Below, one piece after another: positions 9,067 through 16,914 of a stretch of 42,777 bases of DNA (the first letter of the stretch is position 1; each line of letters starts with the position of its first letter). A program made the position numbers and the translations under genes. The notes below the pieces were generated by a model that ran no database searches, was not told the origin of the DNA, and saw nothing but the letters and a program-made list of their open reading frames with translations. The stretch is from Staphylococcus shinii (GTDB lineage Bacteria; Bacillota; Bacilli; Staphylococcales; Staphylococcaceae), in NCBI RefSeq assembly GCF_017583065.1, contig NZ_JAGEVL010000014.1:1-42777 (forward strand), read 5' to 3'.

Positions 9067-10515
9067 TTATCCATTGAGTTTAGAAGGCTTAACTCTTTTA
9101 GGGATTGGGTTTTCATAAGGATGGTCTTCTAATTTCATTTTGTGTTCTTCTTTAATTTTTTCGAGTGTTTCTGGATTTTTCAAAACGTATATAGCTGAAT
9201 TTGCCATAACTCTAGCTGCTCGATGCATACCTTTAAACGCATAATCTGATAAACCTTGAGACACCATTTGCCAAGTGTGTAATTGAGTCCCAATAGCACT
9301 TGTACTACAAGTTACTTGTGCTGTCGGCGCAACCCAACTGACATCTGCAACATCACTTGAACCTAACATAGGCTGTTCAGTTAGTGTATAATCATTTACG
9401 ATATCACTTAAATACTTGTTATTTAATTTTTCTTTATCATTTATTACCCCAAAGCTACCCAGTGACTTCAGCGCATTATCTTTTTCACCATCAGATAACG
9501 AACCCCATATCTTTTTAGCAAAATTCGTCTCTTTATCTGTAAATTGTATGTTTTTTTGTTCTTTTTTTAGAAATTCGTACATGACTTGCTCCAACTCTCT
9601 ATTTGGTGAATAATCAGAACATGCTTTATCAATTATCACTTCATGTTCTGTTTCAGTCATCAAAGCAGCGCCATGTGCAACTTTTTTAACGCGTTCAAAT
9701 AGTTCTTTTGTTTCTTTTAAACTTTCAGAACGTATCAAATATAATACTTCTGCTTCTGATTGAACAACGTTTGGTGATATACCCCCTGTATTAGTAACTG
9801 CGTAATGAATACGTGAATTATCACTCATATGCTCTCGTATATAATTAACACCAACATTCATTAATTCCACAGCGTCTAAAGCGCTTCTGCCTAGCTCAGG
9901 AGAATTAGCTGCATGGGAACTAACACCATGAAATTTGAAGTAAACTTGATAATTTGCTAATGTTTTGTTACTCATAACTGCGTTCACTGGGGATGGATGC
10001 CAACAAAAAGCATAATCAACATCATCAAATACGCCTTCTCTAGACATAAATGTTTTTCCAGAACCACCTTCTTCACCTGGACATCCATAATAAATAACCG
10101 TACCTGGTAAATTATTTTCTTTTAAGTATTCTTTTGTTGCAATTGCTGCTCCTAATGATCCTACTCCCAATAAATTATGGCCGCAACCATGTCCATTATC
10201 ATTATTTTCCTCTAGCCCCTCTTTTTTACTTGTTAAAGGTTTCTGGCTTAATCCAGAAAGTGCATCGAATTCTCCTAAAAATCCTATAACAGGTTTGCCT
10301 TCTCCATACTTTCCTTCAAACGCTGTTTCAATGTTTGCTATGTTTTTTTTCACCTTAAATCCTTCTTCGGTTAATGTATCAATTAACTTTTTCGAAGATT
10401 TATATTCTTCAAATCTTGTTTCTGGATGATACCAAATATACTCGCTTACCTTATTTAAATAATTTTCCTTGTTTTTTAAAATGTTATATACAAATGTTTG
10501 TTGTTTAGTAGTCAT
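9067..10515 (-). CDS. M20-family amidohydrolase, AbgB-like
   Basis: A cytoplasmic metallo-amidohydrolase of 482 residues (peptidase M20D). Metal-ligand motifs are visible: GHGCGHN, GCPGEEGGSGK with the catalytic Glu pair, CWHPSP, and a C-terminal STSAIGTQLHTWQ. HGVSSHAANSPELGRSALDA marks the dimerisation domain. The closest family I know is AbgB, the p-aminobenzoyl-glutamate hydrolase subunit, and related N-acyl amino-acid amidohydrolases. I choose ATG 10515, which follows AGAGGTG; a GTG nine bases further up lacks that spacing. It overlaps the 3' end of the GltS-type symporter gene by 11 bases, so the two are translationally coupled. The pair suggests uptake of glutamate conjugates followed by release of glutamate. 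Confidence 0.88.
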   Translation of the reverse strand: MTTKQQTFVYNILKNKENYLNKVSEYIWYHPETRFEEYKSSKKLIDTLTEEGFKVKKNIANIETAFEGKYGEGKPVIGFLGEFDALSGLSQKPLTSKKEGLEENNDNGHGCGHNLLGVGSLGAAIATKEYLKENNLPGTVIYYGCPGEEGGSGKTFMSREGVFDDVDYAFCWHPSPVNAVMSNKTLANYQVYFKFHGVSSHAANSPELGRSALDAVELMNVGVNYIREHMSDNSRIHYAVTNTGGISPNVVQSEAEVLYLIRSESLKETKELFERVKKVAHGAALMTETEHEVIIDKACSDYSPNRELEQVMYEFLKKEQKNIQFTDKETNFAKKIWGSLSDGEKDNALKSLGSFGVINDKEKLNNKYLSDIVNDYTLTEQPMLGSSDVADVSWVAPTAQVTCSTSAIGTQLHTWQMVSQGLSDYAFKGMHRAARVMANSAIYVLKNPETLEKIKEEHKMKLEDHPYENPIPKRVKPSKLNG

Positions 10516-11944
10516 ATAAAGCACCTCTACTTTTTATATTATTTAATTTTTTTGGTTTGCCTATAAATATTAAAAGAGCACCGATAATAATTAATATTGT
10601 TGGTATTAATATGCCTTGGAATAATCCACTATTTACTAGTAAACCAAATAAAAATGGGTAAACAATAAAGGCCACTACTGAATTAATAGAGTATCCTATA
10701 GAAAATTCGTTTAACACTGGAGACTTGAACTCTGGATCCGTCATTTTCAAAAGTAATAGTCCTGTAATGAAAACCCCTGAACTCGTTCCAAGAATAGCAA
10801 CAGACTTTTCAATCCAATAATCTTGGAAGAATTTTTTGCTCAACCAATATGTGCCAAATACTGTAAAGGCTCCTATAATAATCATCATTATTAGTATTGG
10901 AGTGAAATAACTTAGTACTGCCTGAACAGGCATACTTGCAATTGCAGCTACCACCGCAAAGTCGGTAAACATACTAGAAATTTTAGAAGTAATTTTGTCA
11001 TCGATAATCCAACTTAACCCTAATCCACAAACAATCCACCAAACCAAGTACATTACAATAATTGCATATGCCCATATTGGGACATCACTAATAATAGGTA
11101 CATTGTAATATTTAATTATTTGTAGCAAACCATACGCTAACCCACTACCACCTAAAACAAATGCTAAATGAAATGCTAACGTATCAATTGAACTACTTAA
11201 TGTAGTTTCTTTTCCAAATAAATCTTGTTTTTCAACGTCACTTTGGTATCCTTTTTTCATTTCTTCTGGAAAGTCTCCAGGTGAATCTAGAAATTTTGTG
11301 TATTTTTTTCTAGCACCCATGTTTATAATAAATACACCTATTAAAATGCCGCCTATCATACCAAACGTAGCTGTTGTTACTGTAATACCTTGGGCTGTTT
11401 CCCAATAAGGCTGATTCATTGATTGAAGTAAACTTCCCAAAACCCCAGCTGTTCCATGACCCCCTGAAAAACCACCGCCTACTTCTATACCAAATGTTGG
11501 ATAAGTATCAGTAGTAAATCCTGTAATTTTATATAGCCAATTCATAAATACACCAAGAAAATTTTGGCCTTGGCTTATAATAAATAAGACGCCAGTCATA
11601 ACAGCTATATTTCGCAATACATGACCACTTGGTTTGCTATTATTTTTATTAATAGTAGCGCCCTTTTTTCGTTTCCAAGACTTAAATTTCATACTTAATG
11701 GAACTGTTGCTACTACTGGAACTATTAAAATTCCCGGTAATAATGCATATGTATTTATCCATTCTTTAGGCAATGGCAAAATTGCATAGTTGTTTAAAAC
11801 TATAGGACCCAAAATCAACCCGATAAATCCGCCAATAACTGAAGCTGGCAAAAAAATTTTTTGCAAAAATTTAATCTTTGCTCTTAAAATCATCCCAATT
11901 ATAAGAAAGAAACTTAACATCGAAAAACTAACAAGTAAATCCAT
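10505..11944 (-). CDS. GltS-type sodium/glutamate symporter family protein
   Basis: A membrane transporter of 479 residues with about twelve hydrophobic segments. It resembles the GltS family: the N-terminal half has LPASVIGGFIGLILGP, a conserved loop reads GGGFSGGHGTAGVLG, and the C-terminal half has a repeat-like LGTSSGVFITGLLLLKM. It probably imports glutamate or, judging by the coupled amidohydrolase, an N-acyl glutamate or similar anion with sodium. AGGGGGGAATTGT precedes the ATG. A cre-like box lies 23 bases upstream of the start, suggesting carbon-catabolite control of this two-gene operon. Classical GltS is about 400 residues, so this longer version with a hydrophilic insertion (SWKRKKGATINKNN) is a subfamily member. 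Confidence 0.88.
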   Translation of the reverse strand: MDLLVSFSMLSFFLIIGMILRAKIKFLQKIFLPASVIGGFIGLILGPIVLNNYAILPLPKEWINTYALLPGILIVPVVATVPLSMKFKSWKRKKGATINKNNSKPSGHVLRNIAVMTGVLFIISQGQNFLGVFMNWLYKITGFTTDTYPTFGIEVGGGFSGGHGTAGVLGSLLQSMNQPYWETAQGITVTTATFGMIGGILIGVFIINMGARKKYTKFLDSPGDFPEEMKKGYQSDVEKQDLFGKETTLSSSIDTLAFHLAFVLGGSGLAYGLLQIIKYYNVPIISDVPIWAYAIIVMYLVWWIVCGLGLSWIIDDKITSKISSMFTDFAVVAAIASMPVQAVLSYFTPILIMMIIIGAFTVFGTYWLSKKFFQDYWIEKSVAILGTSSGVFITGLLLLKMTDPEFKSPVLNEFSIGYSINSVVAFIVYPFLFGLLVNSGLFQGILIPTILIIIGALLIFIGKPKKLNNIKSRGALYDY

Positions 11945-11966
11945 ACAATTCCCCCTATAAAAATTG

Positions 11967-11980
11967 TGTAAGCGCTTACT
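11967..11980. promoter_or_regulatory. Candidate CcpA cre box
   Basis: TGTAAGCGCTTACT fits the Gram-positive catabolite-responsive element consensus TGWAARCGYTWNCW and is palindromic. It lies just upstream of the symporter gene, where CcpA binding would repress the operon when good sugars are available. A GntR- or LacI-type local regulator could bind a similar palindrome, but none is adjacent. Confidence 0.7.
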
Positions 11981-11984
11981 AAAA

Positions 11985-12770
11985 TGTATTAATACATCCT
12001 ATATTATGCCTGAAGAGAAGTCAAAATATTTTTTTGACATTTATATTGTTCTAAGCAAATATATCTAATATCGAAATGAAGATAAAACCCTAAATACAGA
12101 CAATAGTTGATAATGAGGGTAAAATTTTCGAATTATTTTTAATATATTATGTCCTAAATTCAATAGTAAACGCTCCTACTAACTTAATCTATTGGCTTTC
12201 AAACAAATTATCTTTTATACAATAGTCTAATTATCAAGTAAAAAATGGTTTGCCATATGTAAAATCTACTGCCCTTCAAAACAAATCTTATTTTGTTTTG
12301 AAGGGCAGTAGATTTTACATAGTAGAACTTATAATCAACAAATTACACTTTAATAAATCTTCTCCTTCTCTTACTAATTAGCTCTTGCCCTAAATCAGCA
12401 ATTCATCCATTTTGATAATCGAAAATAATATAAAGTAAGTGTAGTCATTTGAGTTTAAGTGCACAAAATTTAGTGGTATTACAAAAAAATATTCATAAAA
12501 TGATAGGTAATGAAATATTTTCAAATAATATTTTAGCTAATAATGAAAAAGCTATAATGATTTCAATGGAAAATTAATTAAAGAAGGTCTCTTAAGAAAG
12601 ACGAACCAATTTGAAGTTAGTATAAATACTATTATTTTTATATCAATATTTAATCAATGATTAATAATATATTATTATTGAAAGAGCTTTCATCCAATCG
12701 CTTATTTATTATAAAGTAACACCCCCTAAAAATTTGAAACAATAATTTATAAAGGTAATATTGTTTCATT
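11985..12770. other. Gene-poor stretch with one long hairpin
   Basis: No intact gene is visible. It contains the 29-bp hairpin at 12257-12320 and AT-rich DNA. Around 12500-12620 a short open stretch (MIGNEIFSNNILANNEKAIM) runs into stop codons and may be a gene relic, but I do not recognise it. Confidence 0.4.
12257..12320. repeat. Perfect 29-bp inverted repeat (hairpin)
   Basis: Arm 12257-12285 (begins ATGTAAAATCTACTGCCC) is exactly complementary to 12292-12320 with a 6-base loop. The long GC-containing stem is more than a terminator needs and lies about 310 bases from the nearest upstream gene end. It could be a terminator for lost genes, a MITE-like relic or a structured RNA. Confidence 0.75.
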
Positions 12771-12771
12771 T

Positions 12772-12796
12772 ACATAATCGATGATTATCAGAAGTT
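12772..12796 (+). repeat. Dispersed ATGATTATCAGAAGTT element, copy 2
   Basis: It contains ATAATC-GAT-GATTAT, a small palindrome, followed by CAGAAGTT. It lies just beyond the par terminator. It differs from copy 1 (8832-8856) at a single base. Confidence 0.8.
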
Positions 12797-12810
12797 TTCA
12801 CTATATAAAA

Positions 12811-12840
12811 GGCACTAAAAGGTGATAACCTTTTAGTGCC
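12811..12840 (-). terminator. Terminator of par
   Basis: GGCACTAAAAGG (12811-12822) pairs perfectly with 12829-12840; read on the minus strand it is followed by TTTTATATAG. It lies 12 bases past the par stop codon. Confidence 0.85.
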
Positions 12841-12852
12841 TAATTAATTATA

Positions 12853-13623
12853 TTAACTACCAAACAAACGACTCCAAAACCCCTTTTTAGGTGGTTCTGC
12901 TTCCCTATCATCAGGCCCACTCTCTATTCCTTCAGGTGGTTTATCATCTTTCGCTAATACTTCTTCGTTTGTACTGTCATCCTTTTTCTTTTCAGTTATA
13001 TCCTTATGATTTACTTCTGCTTTTGTTGGTTGGCTTTTCTTTTGTTGCTGGTTGATATTTTGAGATTCTTCAGTAAAAGTTGCTTCTTGCGGATTAACGT
13101 TTTGTCTATCATTAGTCGCTGTATCAAAAGAATAATTAAGCTGTCTTTCTTCTTCTAATTGGTTTTCTAGTTTTTGAATCTTTTTATTACTTTCTAAAGC
13201 TAATATTTGTTGATTCTCCAACAGTTTATTTAATGTATTAACATTGCTATTTTGTTGATCTAGTTGTTTAGTTAGATTCTCAATATATTTTTCATCATTT
13301 TTAGCTCTAGTTTCAAAGATTTCTATTTGCTTTTCTAATTCATTTGCTTTTGTTTTTAATGTCTCAGAACTATTTGAATTATTATATATATGCTTTTCAA
13401 CTTCTGCATTATTTTCATCAAACATTTCTTTTTTTACTGATTCTTTATTTTGCGTTGTACTTTCTTTCTTAGTGATTTTTTCTATAATTTTCAAACAATC
13501 ATTATCATTAATATAATTAATTCCATTTTCTTTTTCAAAAGATATATTTAAGCTTTTAGCATTATTAACAATAGTTTGTTTAGTTACATCCAATTCATCA
13601 GCAACCATTTTAATAGTTTTCAT
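12853..13623 (-). CDS. par: Plasmid partition protein Par, pSK1 type
   Basis: A single-protein partition factor of 256 residues that promotes stable inheritance without a ParA-type ATPase. It has an N-terminal helix-turn-helix (KMVADELDVTKQTIVNNAKSL), a long coiled coil in the middle (about residues 80-160, rich in LEKQIE, LENQLEEE), an acidic Gln/Lys-rich linker and the conserved C-terminal tail KKGFWSRLFGS. I choose ATG 13623, preceded by AGGGTGG at 5 bases, over a GTG three codons earlier. It is divergent from rep, the usual arrangement in pSK1-like plasmids. The CCTAA repeat array directly upstream is its probable centromere and operator. Two damaged par copies occur at 20265 and 39178. 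Confidence 0.93.
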   Translation of the reverse strand: MKTIKMVADELDVTKQTIVNNAKSLNISFEKENGINYINDNDCLKIIEKITKKESTTQNKESVKKEMFDENNAEVEKHIYNNSNSSETLKTKANELEKQIEIFETRAKNDEKYIENLTKQLDQQNSNVNTLNKLLENQQILALESNKKIQKLENQLEEERQLNYSFDTATNDRQNVNPQEATFTEESQNINQQQKKSQPTKAEVNHKDITEKKKDDSTNEEVLAKDDKPPEGIESGPDDREAEPPKKGFWSRLFGS

Positions 13624-13633
13624 AACATCCACC

Positions 13634-13782
13634 CTTAGGTACCTAATTTAGTACCTAAATTTTACCACCTAACAAATATTTTTTCATCTTTTACCGCCTA
13701 AATTTACTACCTATTTTACTACCTAAGCGCCTAATTAGGTGCCTATAAGATATTTTCAGTGCCTAATTAGTCACCTAATTAA
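13634..13782. promoter_or_regulatory. par upstream CCTAA repeat array (putative centromere/operator)
   Basis: About nine CCTAA/CCTA units stand in 150 bases: TTAGGTACCTAA (13635-13646), GTACCTAAA, CCACCTAA, CCGCCTAAA, CTACCTA, CTACCTAAG, GCGCCTAATTAGGTGCC (13728-13744), GTGCCTAATT and TCACCTAATT. Most are direct repeats and two are palindromic. In pSK1, Par is known to bind a repeat cluster immediately upstream of par that serves as centromere and autoregulatory site; position and layout match. Confidence 0.85.
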
Positions 13783-13882
13783 TAAATTCTATCATTTTGA
13801 GGTTATAATTTACTTTTAACTACACTTAAAACGCTTTATATACGACCTTAAAAGTGTTAATATTACTTTAATGAATATTAAA

Positions 13883-14060
13883 AGAGTCGATGCTACGCCA
13901 ATAGCATCGACTCTCGGTAATAAAACGATTCGCATTCGTTTGTTTATATATTTTTTGATACTTGTATTATATATATCTAATCATCTAAGTGCAAGCACAA
14001 AACATATAACTTACGTAAAAATTGTTTTATTACCTCAATCCAAAAAAGTGGAAATGAGGT
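13883..14060 (+). promoter_or_regulatory. rep leader with stem-loops (antisense-controlled translation)
   Basis: AGAGTCGATGCT (13883-13894) and its complement (13903-13914) form a perfect 12-bp stem with the loop ACGCCAAT, a likely target for a countertranscribed RNA. Downstream, ACCTCA (14032-14037) can pair with TGAGGT (14055-14060), which contains the rep ribosome-binding site. This matches the RNAI-controlled leaders of pSK41/pSK1-type rep genes, in which antisense pairing favours the structure that hides the start. I did not locate the antisense promoter with certainty. Confidence 0.7.
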
Positions 14061-14067
14061 TTTTATT

Positions 14068-15006
14068 ATGCCCAATTTTGAGAAATACAATTTATCACAA
14101 GTAAAAACTGAAAGGTTTTATCAACTGCCTAAATATTTATTTGAAGATACATATTTCAAGAAAATGTCAGCAGAAGCCAAAATTATGTACGCGTTATTAA
14201 AAGATCGTTTTGAATTATCCATCCAAAATGAATGGGTAGATAAAAATAATAACATTTACTTTATTTTCAGTAATAAGCATTTGTGCGAATACTTAGGTTA
14301 TGCAGAACAAAAAATTATAAAATTGAAAAAAGAGTTAGTAAATTTTAATTTACTAACTCAAGAACGTGTTGGCCTTAATAAACCCAATAGATTGTATTTA
14401 TTAAAACCCAATTATGATGTTGAAGCCAGTCGTACCAAGGAACTTCCAAATTCACAGTTCCAGAACAATGAATTTGGAAGTTCTGGAACTGTGAATTTAA
14501 GTGGTCAAGAACTTCCAAATTCACAGTCTAATGATACTGAATTAAATAATACTGATTATATAGAAACTGAGAATAATGATACGCATGATATGAATGATAT
14601 ATCGAATACTCCAATAAACAATAATCATTCATATCATACAAATCATCAACAAACCGAATTTAATAATGATGCGCTTAAGTTCCAAGTACTCGAAGAATTG
14701 CCGCAACAACTTCAAAACTATTTAAGTAAATTTGAAATTAGAGAAATACGAATTATTAAAAGTGTCTTACTCAAAGGGAAGAAATCATTTAATAATGCGC
14801 ATGATACCTATTACCGTTTAGAAGATGTTGAGTTTGAAATTGTAAGTGTGTTGAAACGTTTTAAAGCGATGCTGCTACAAAAAAATGAAACCGTCGAAGC
14901 AATGCAAGGGTATTTAATGCAATCCATTAAAGCTGAACTTGAAGAAACTCATGCACTTTATATGCGACGTCAAAACATGAAACAACATAATATCTTTAAT
15001 CAATAA
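14068..15006 (+). CDS. rep: RepA_N-family replication initiator
   Basis: The theta-replication initiator of this plasmid, 312 residues. The N-terminal RepA_N domain (about 1-120) has KTERFYQLPKYLFED and MSAEAKIMYALLKDRFELS, characteristic of staphylococcal multiresistance plasmids (pSK1, pSK41). The middle (about 125-205) is Asn/Thr-rich and variable, with DNA repeats that probably form the origin. The C-terminal domain (LPQQLQNYLSKFEIREIRIIKSVLL) is likely host-specific. GAGGT precedes the ATG but can be trapped in a leader hairpin. A clean terminator lies about 240 bases downstream, the stretch between being non-coding. Confidence 0.94.
   Translation: MPNFEKYNLSQVKTERFYQLPKYLFEDTYFKKMSAEAKIMYALLKDRFELSIQNEWVDKNNNIYFIFSNKHLCEYLGYAEQKIIKLKKELVNFNLLTQERVGLNKPNRLYLLKPNYDVEASRTKELPNSQFQNNEFGSSGTVNLSGQELPNSQSNDTELNNTDYIETENNDTHDMNDISNTPINNNHSYHTNHQQTEFNNDALKFQVLEELPQQLQNYLSKFEIREIRIIKSVLLKGKKSFNNAHDTYYRLEDVEFEIVSVLKRFKAMLLQKNETVEAMQGYLMQSIKAELEETHALYMRRQNMKQHNIFNQ
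14440..14527 (+). repeat. Origin-type repeats inside rep
   Basis: The 19-mer GAACTTCCAAATTCACAGT occurs at 14440-14458 and again at 14509-14527. Between them are inverted half copies (GAATTTGGAAGTTC 14470-14483; GGAACTGTGAATTT 14485-14498). In RepA_N plasmids the origin lies in such repeats within the rep coding region, where Rep binds. Confidence 0.8.
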
Positions 15007-15439
15007 TTTAAAGTAATCAAAGAAACCTCGAAATATTCAGTTACTGCAATTTGGAACTTTGAATGTAAATGGGCAGTGTCTAAAAATTAGTCACTGGTTT
15101 TGATCAAATTTTAGTTCGTGGAATTAAAATATATTTATTTGGCTCATATTTGCATTTTAAGAGCTTATGTAGGCATTTAGGTTAAAACCTATTTGAGTTA
15201 TCCCTAATTCTTTAAAATACCCCCTTAAAATTCAAATAAAGACAAATAAAAAGCCAATCCAGATAAAATGGATTGGCTTTTTATCTACTTTTGTGAAGTA
15301 GATTATAAAAAAACTACTGTTAATAAGCACCCCCAACGTGTTGCCTATATTATAACAAGAACACACATTTATGCCGAGAAAATTTATTAATGTTAAGGGT
15401 TCCGAGGCTCAACGTCAATAAAGCAATTGGAATAAAGCA
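15007..15439. other. Region downstream of rep
   Basis: Apart from the hairpin at 15248-15282 no gene, repeat or RNA is recognisable; all frames carry stops. Confidence 0.5.
15248..15282. terminator. Terminator downstream of rep
   Basis: AAAAAGCCAATCC (15248-15260) pairs perfectly with GGATTGGCTTTTT (15270-15282), giving A- and T-runs on both sides, so it can act in both directions. Confidence 0.85.
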
Positions 15440-15886
15440 TTACTTATATTTTTTACTTAATATATCAGTACCAATAGCTCCAATAATCATTAAAAGTAGT
15501 GGTAGGAATGAATAAATTATGGATCCTGATAAGAAACCAATTTCGTTGCCAGTTACTTTAGTAATTATAAATACAATTATTTTTGCAATTATGAATATCA
15601 AACCTATGAAAGTTAAAATATCAAAGAAAGATTTCCATTTTGGATATTTTAACTTTTTACTGTCTTGAATTATTTTATTTTTCAAGTAATCATCTCCTTT
15701 TAAAAGCTCATCTACTGTGACATTGAATATTTCGCTTATTTTTAGGAGTGTTTCAATATTTGGATATCCTTTTTCATTTTCCTATTTCGAAATTGATTGT
15801 CGGCTTATGTTTAATTGTTCTGCTAATTCTTCTTGAGATAAATGGGCTTCTATTCTTTTCTTTTTTAGTATTTTATGAAAATCCAT
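15440..15886 (-). pseudogene. Xre-type HTH regulator with membrane tail, interrupted by TAG
   Basis: Read from ATG 15886 (after GGAGTG) the frame gives MDFHKILKKKRIEAHLSQEE and the Xre helix-turn-helix ending QSISK. A TAG follows at codon 35 (15784-15782), where this family has Trp (SISKWENEKGYPNIETL). The same frame continues after it with GYPNIETLLKISEIFNVTVDELL, then a tail with two or three hydrophobic segments (FFDILTFIGLIFIIAKIIVFI; IYSFLPLLLMIIGAIGTDIL). A single TGG-to-TAG change explains the break. A start further in (15685, after AAAAGGAG) could still give the 81-residue membrane part alone. With readthrough, the product would be a 148-residue membrane-linked regulator. Confidence 0.8.
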
Positions 15887-16016
15887 TGTTATTACACTCC
15901 TTGTTAAAATATTTTAAAATTCTTTTAAGTATTTTGTAAGAATCTTATAGTTGCAGTATGTAACCGTAAAGTAGCATTAGGATAATTTAAATATATTTGT
16001 AATTAAGGTTATAAAT

Positions 16017-16054
16017 AAAACCCCCACTTTACTCTGGAAAGTAGTGGGGGTTTT
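16017..16054. terminator. Bidirectional terminator between mobB and the Xre-type gene
   Basis: AAAACCCCCACT (16017-16028) pairs with AGTGGGGGTTTT (16043-16054). The GC-rich stem with A/T tracts lies past the end of mobB on the minus strand. Confidence 0.85.
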
Positions 16055-16134
16055 GCATATGGCGAACCATACTTCACTTGTTACTTATAAAATAACATAA
16101 TAGATAGCTACTTATAAATACTTTACGTTATATT

Positions 16135-16914
16135 CTACTTTTCAAACAATCTTAATAGACTTAAGCAAGCCCATAAAATTAAAATAAAGAGTAGATAAGG
16201 GACGATATAAGCTATATACCATAAATAGCCCCATGCGGATTGCGCATGTGTAATTGTATGATGCAAGGCACTATACATGCTATCAATACCTAAAATATGT
16301 CCCATTTGACCTGTGACAATTGAGGCTAAAGCCATTAATAAAATAACGAAGTATAAAGCCCCAATACCATGCGTCATGCTTTTGATACTCGTTTTAAACG
16401 TGCTATTCAACTTTTGATTTTCTTTTAAACTATTATTCAATACTTCATGTTGTTCTCGGTTGGCCATTCGAATACCTTTGAGATCTTCATACATCTCATC
16501 TTTTTCTTGTCTGAATGCTTTTGTGACATCCTCAGTTATATGTTTGGTATCAATTTTTGATAACATTTGATTGGAAATTTTAATCACTTTGGTTTCTGTT
16601 TTATCTAAGTAGTTTTTAAAGTTCGAGGTCGAAGCCTTTAGTTCGTTTACTAAGTTTTGGTTCTGATTCGATCTGTTTTGCTCTCGCTGCTCGAGCTCGA
16701 TCATCCTGTTCCCGAGCTTCGCGTTCTGTTCTTTCAGCTCGTTCACGGCGTTTGCGTTCATTGAAGAGGGCTTGGGTTGATTGGTCGAAAGCTGACCAGT
16801 TAAGCGTTGTTCTAGGCTGTCTATGCGTTGATTGATCTTTTGGAGTTCGTTCAGGAGTTGTTGATTTTGATTCGTATTTTCTTCTTCTACGTTGTTTCTC
16901 GGCTTCAAAGCCAT
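16135..16914 (-). CDS. mobB: MobB mobilisation protein
   Basis: An accessory protein for conjugative mobilisation, 259 residues with the start at 16914, where AAGGAGG lies 8 bases upstream; an in-frame ATG at 16935 overlaps that site. Residues ~10-60 and 70-170 are coiled-coil-like (LLNELQKINQRIDSLEQRL). The C-terminus has two membrane segments (GALYFVILLMALASIVTGQMG; LWYIAYIVPYLLFILILWAC), as in pC221-type MobB, so it probably links relaxosome and membrane. Its first 299 bases overlap the 3' end of mobA in another frame, a feature of this family. Confidence 0.87.
   Translation of the reverse strand: MALKPRNNVEEENTNQNQQLLNELQKINQRIDSLEQRLTGQLSTNQPKPSSMNANAVNELKEQNAKLGNRMIELEQREQNRSNQNQNLVNELKASTSNFKNYLDKTETKVIKISNQMLSKIDTKHITEDVTKAFRQEKDEMYEDLKGIRMANREQHEVLNNSLKENQKLNSTFKTSIKSMTHGIGALYFVILLMALASIVTGQMGHILGIDSMYSALHHTITHAQSAWGYLWYIAYIVPYLLFILILWACLSLLRLFEK

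Noticed and set aside
12500..12670. Possible gene starting MIGNEIFSNN
   Set aside because: It meets stop codons after about 35 residues, has no clear ribosome-binding site and no known relatives that I can recall.
13634..13782. CRISPR array
   Set aside because: The repeated unit is only 5-8 bases with irregular short spacing and there are no cas genes; it is the par repeat array.
13871..14104. 77-residue peptide in the rep leader
   Set aside because: It spans the stem-loops of the leader and overlaps the rep start in another frame; the RNA structure explains this sequence better than a protein.
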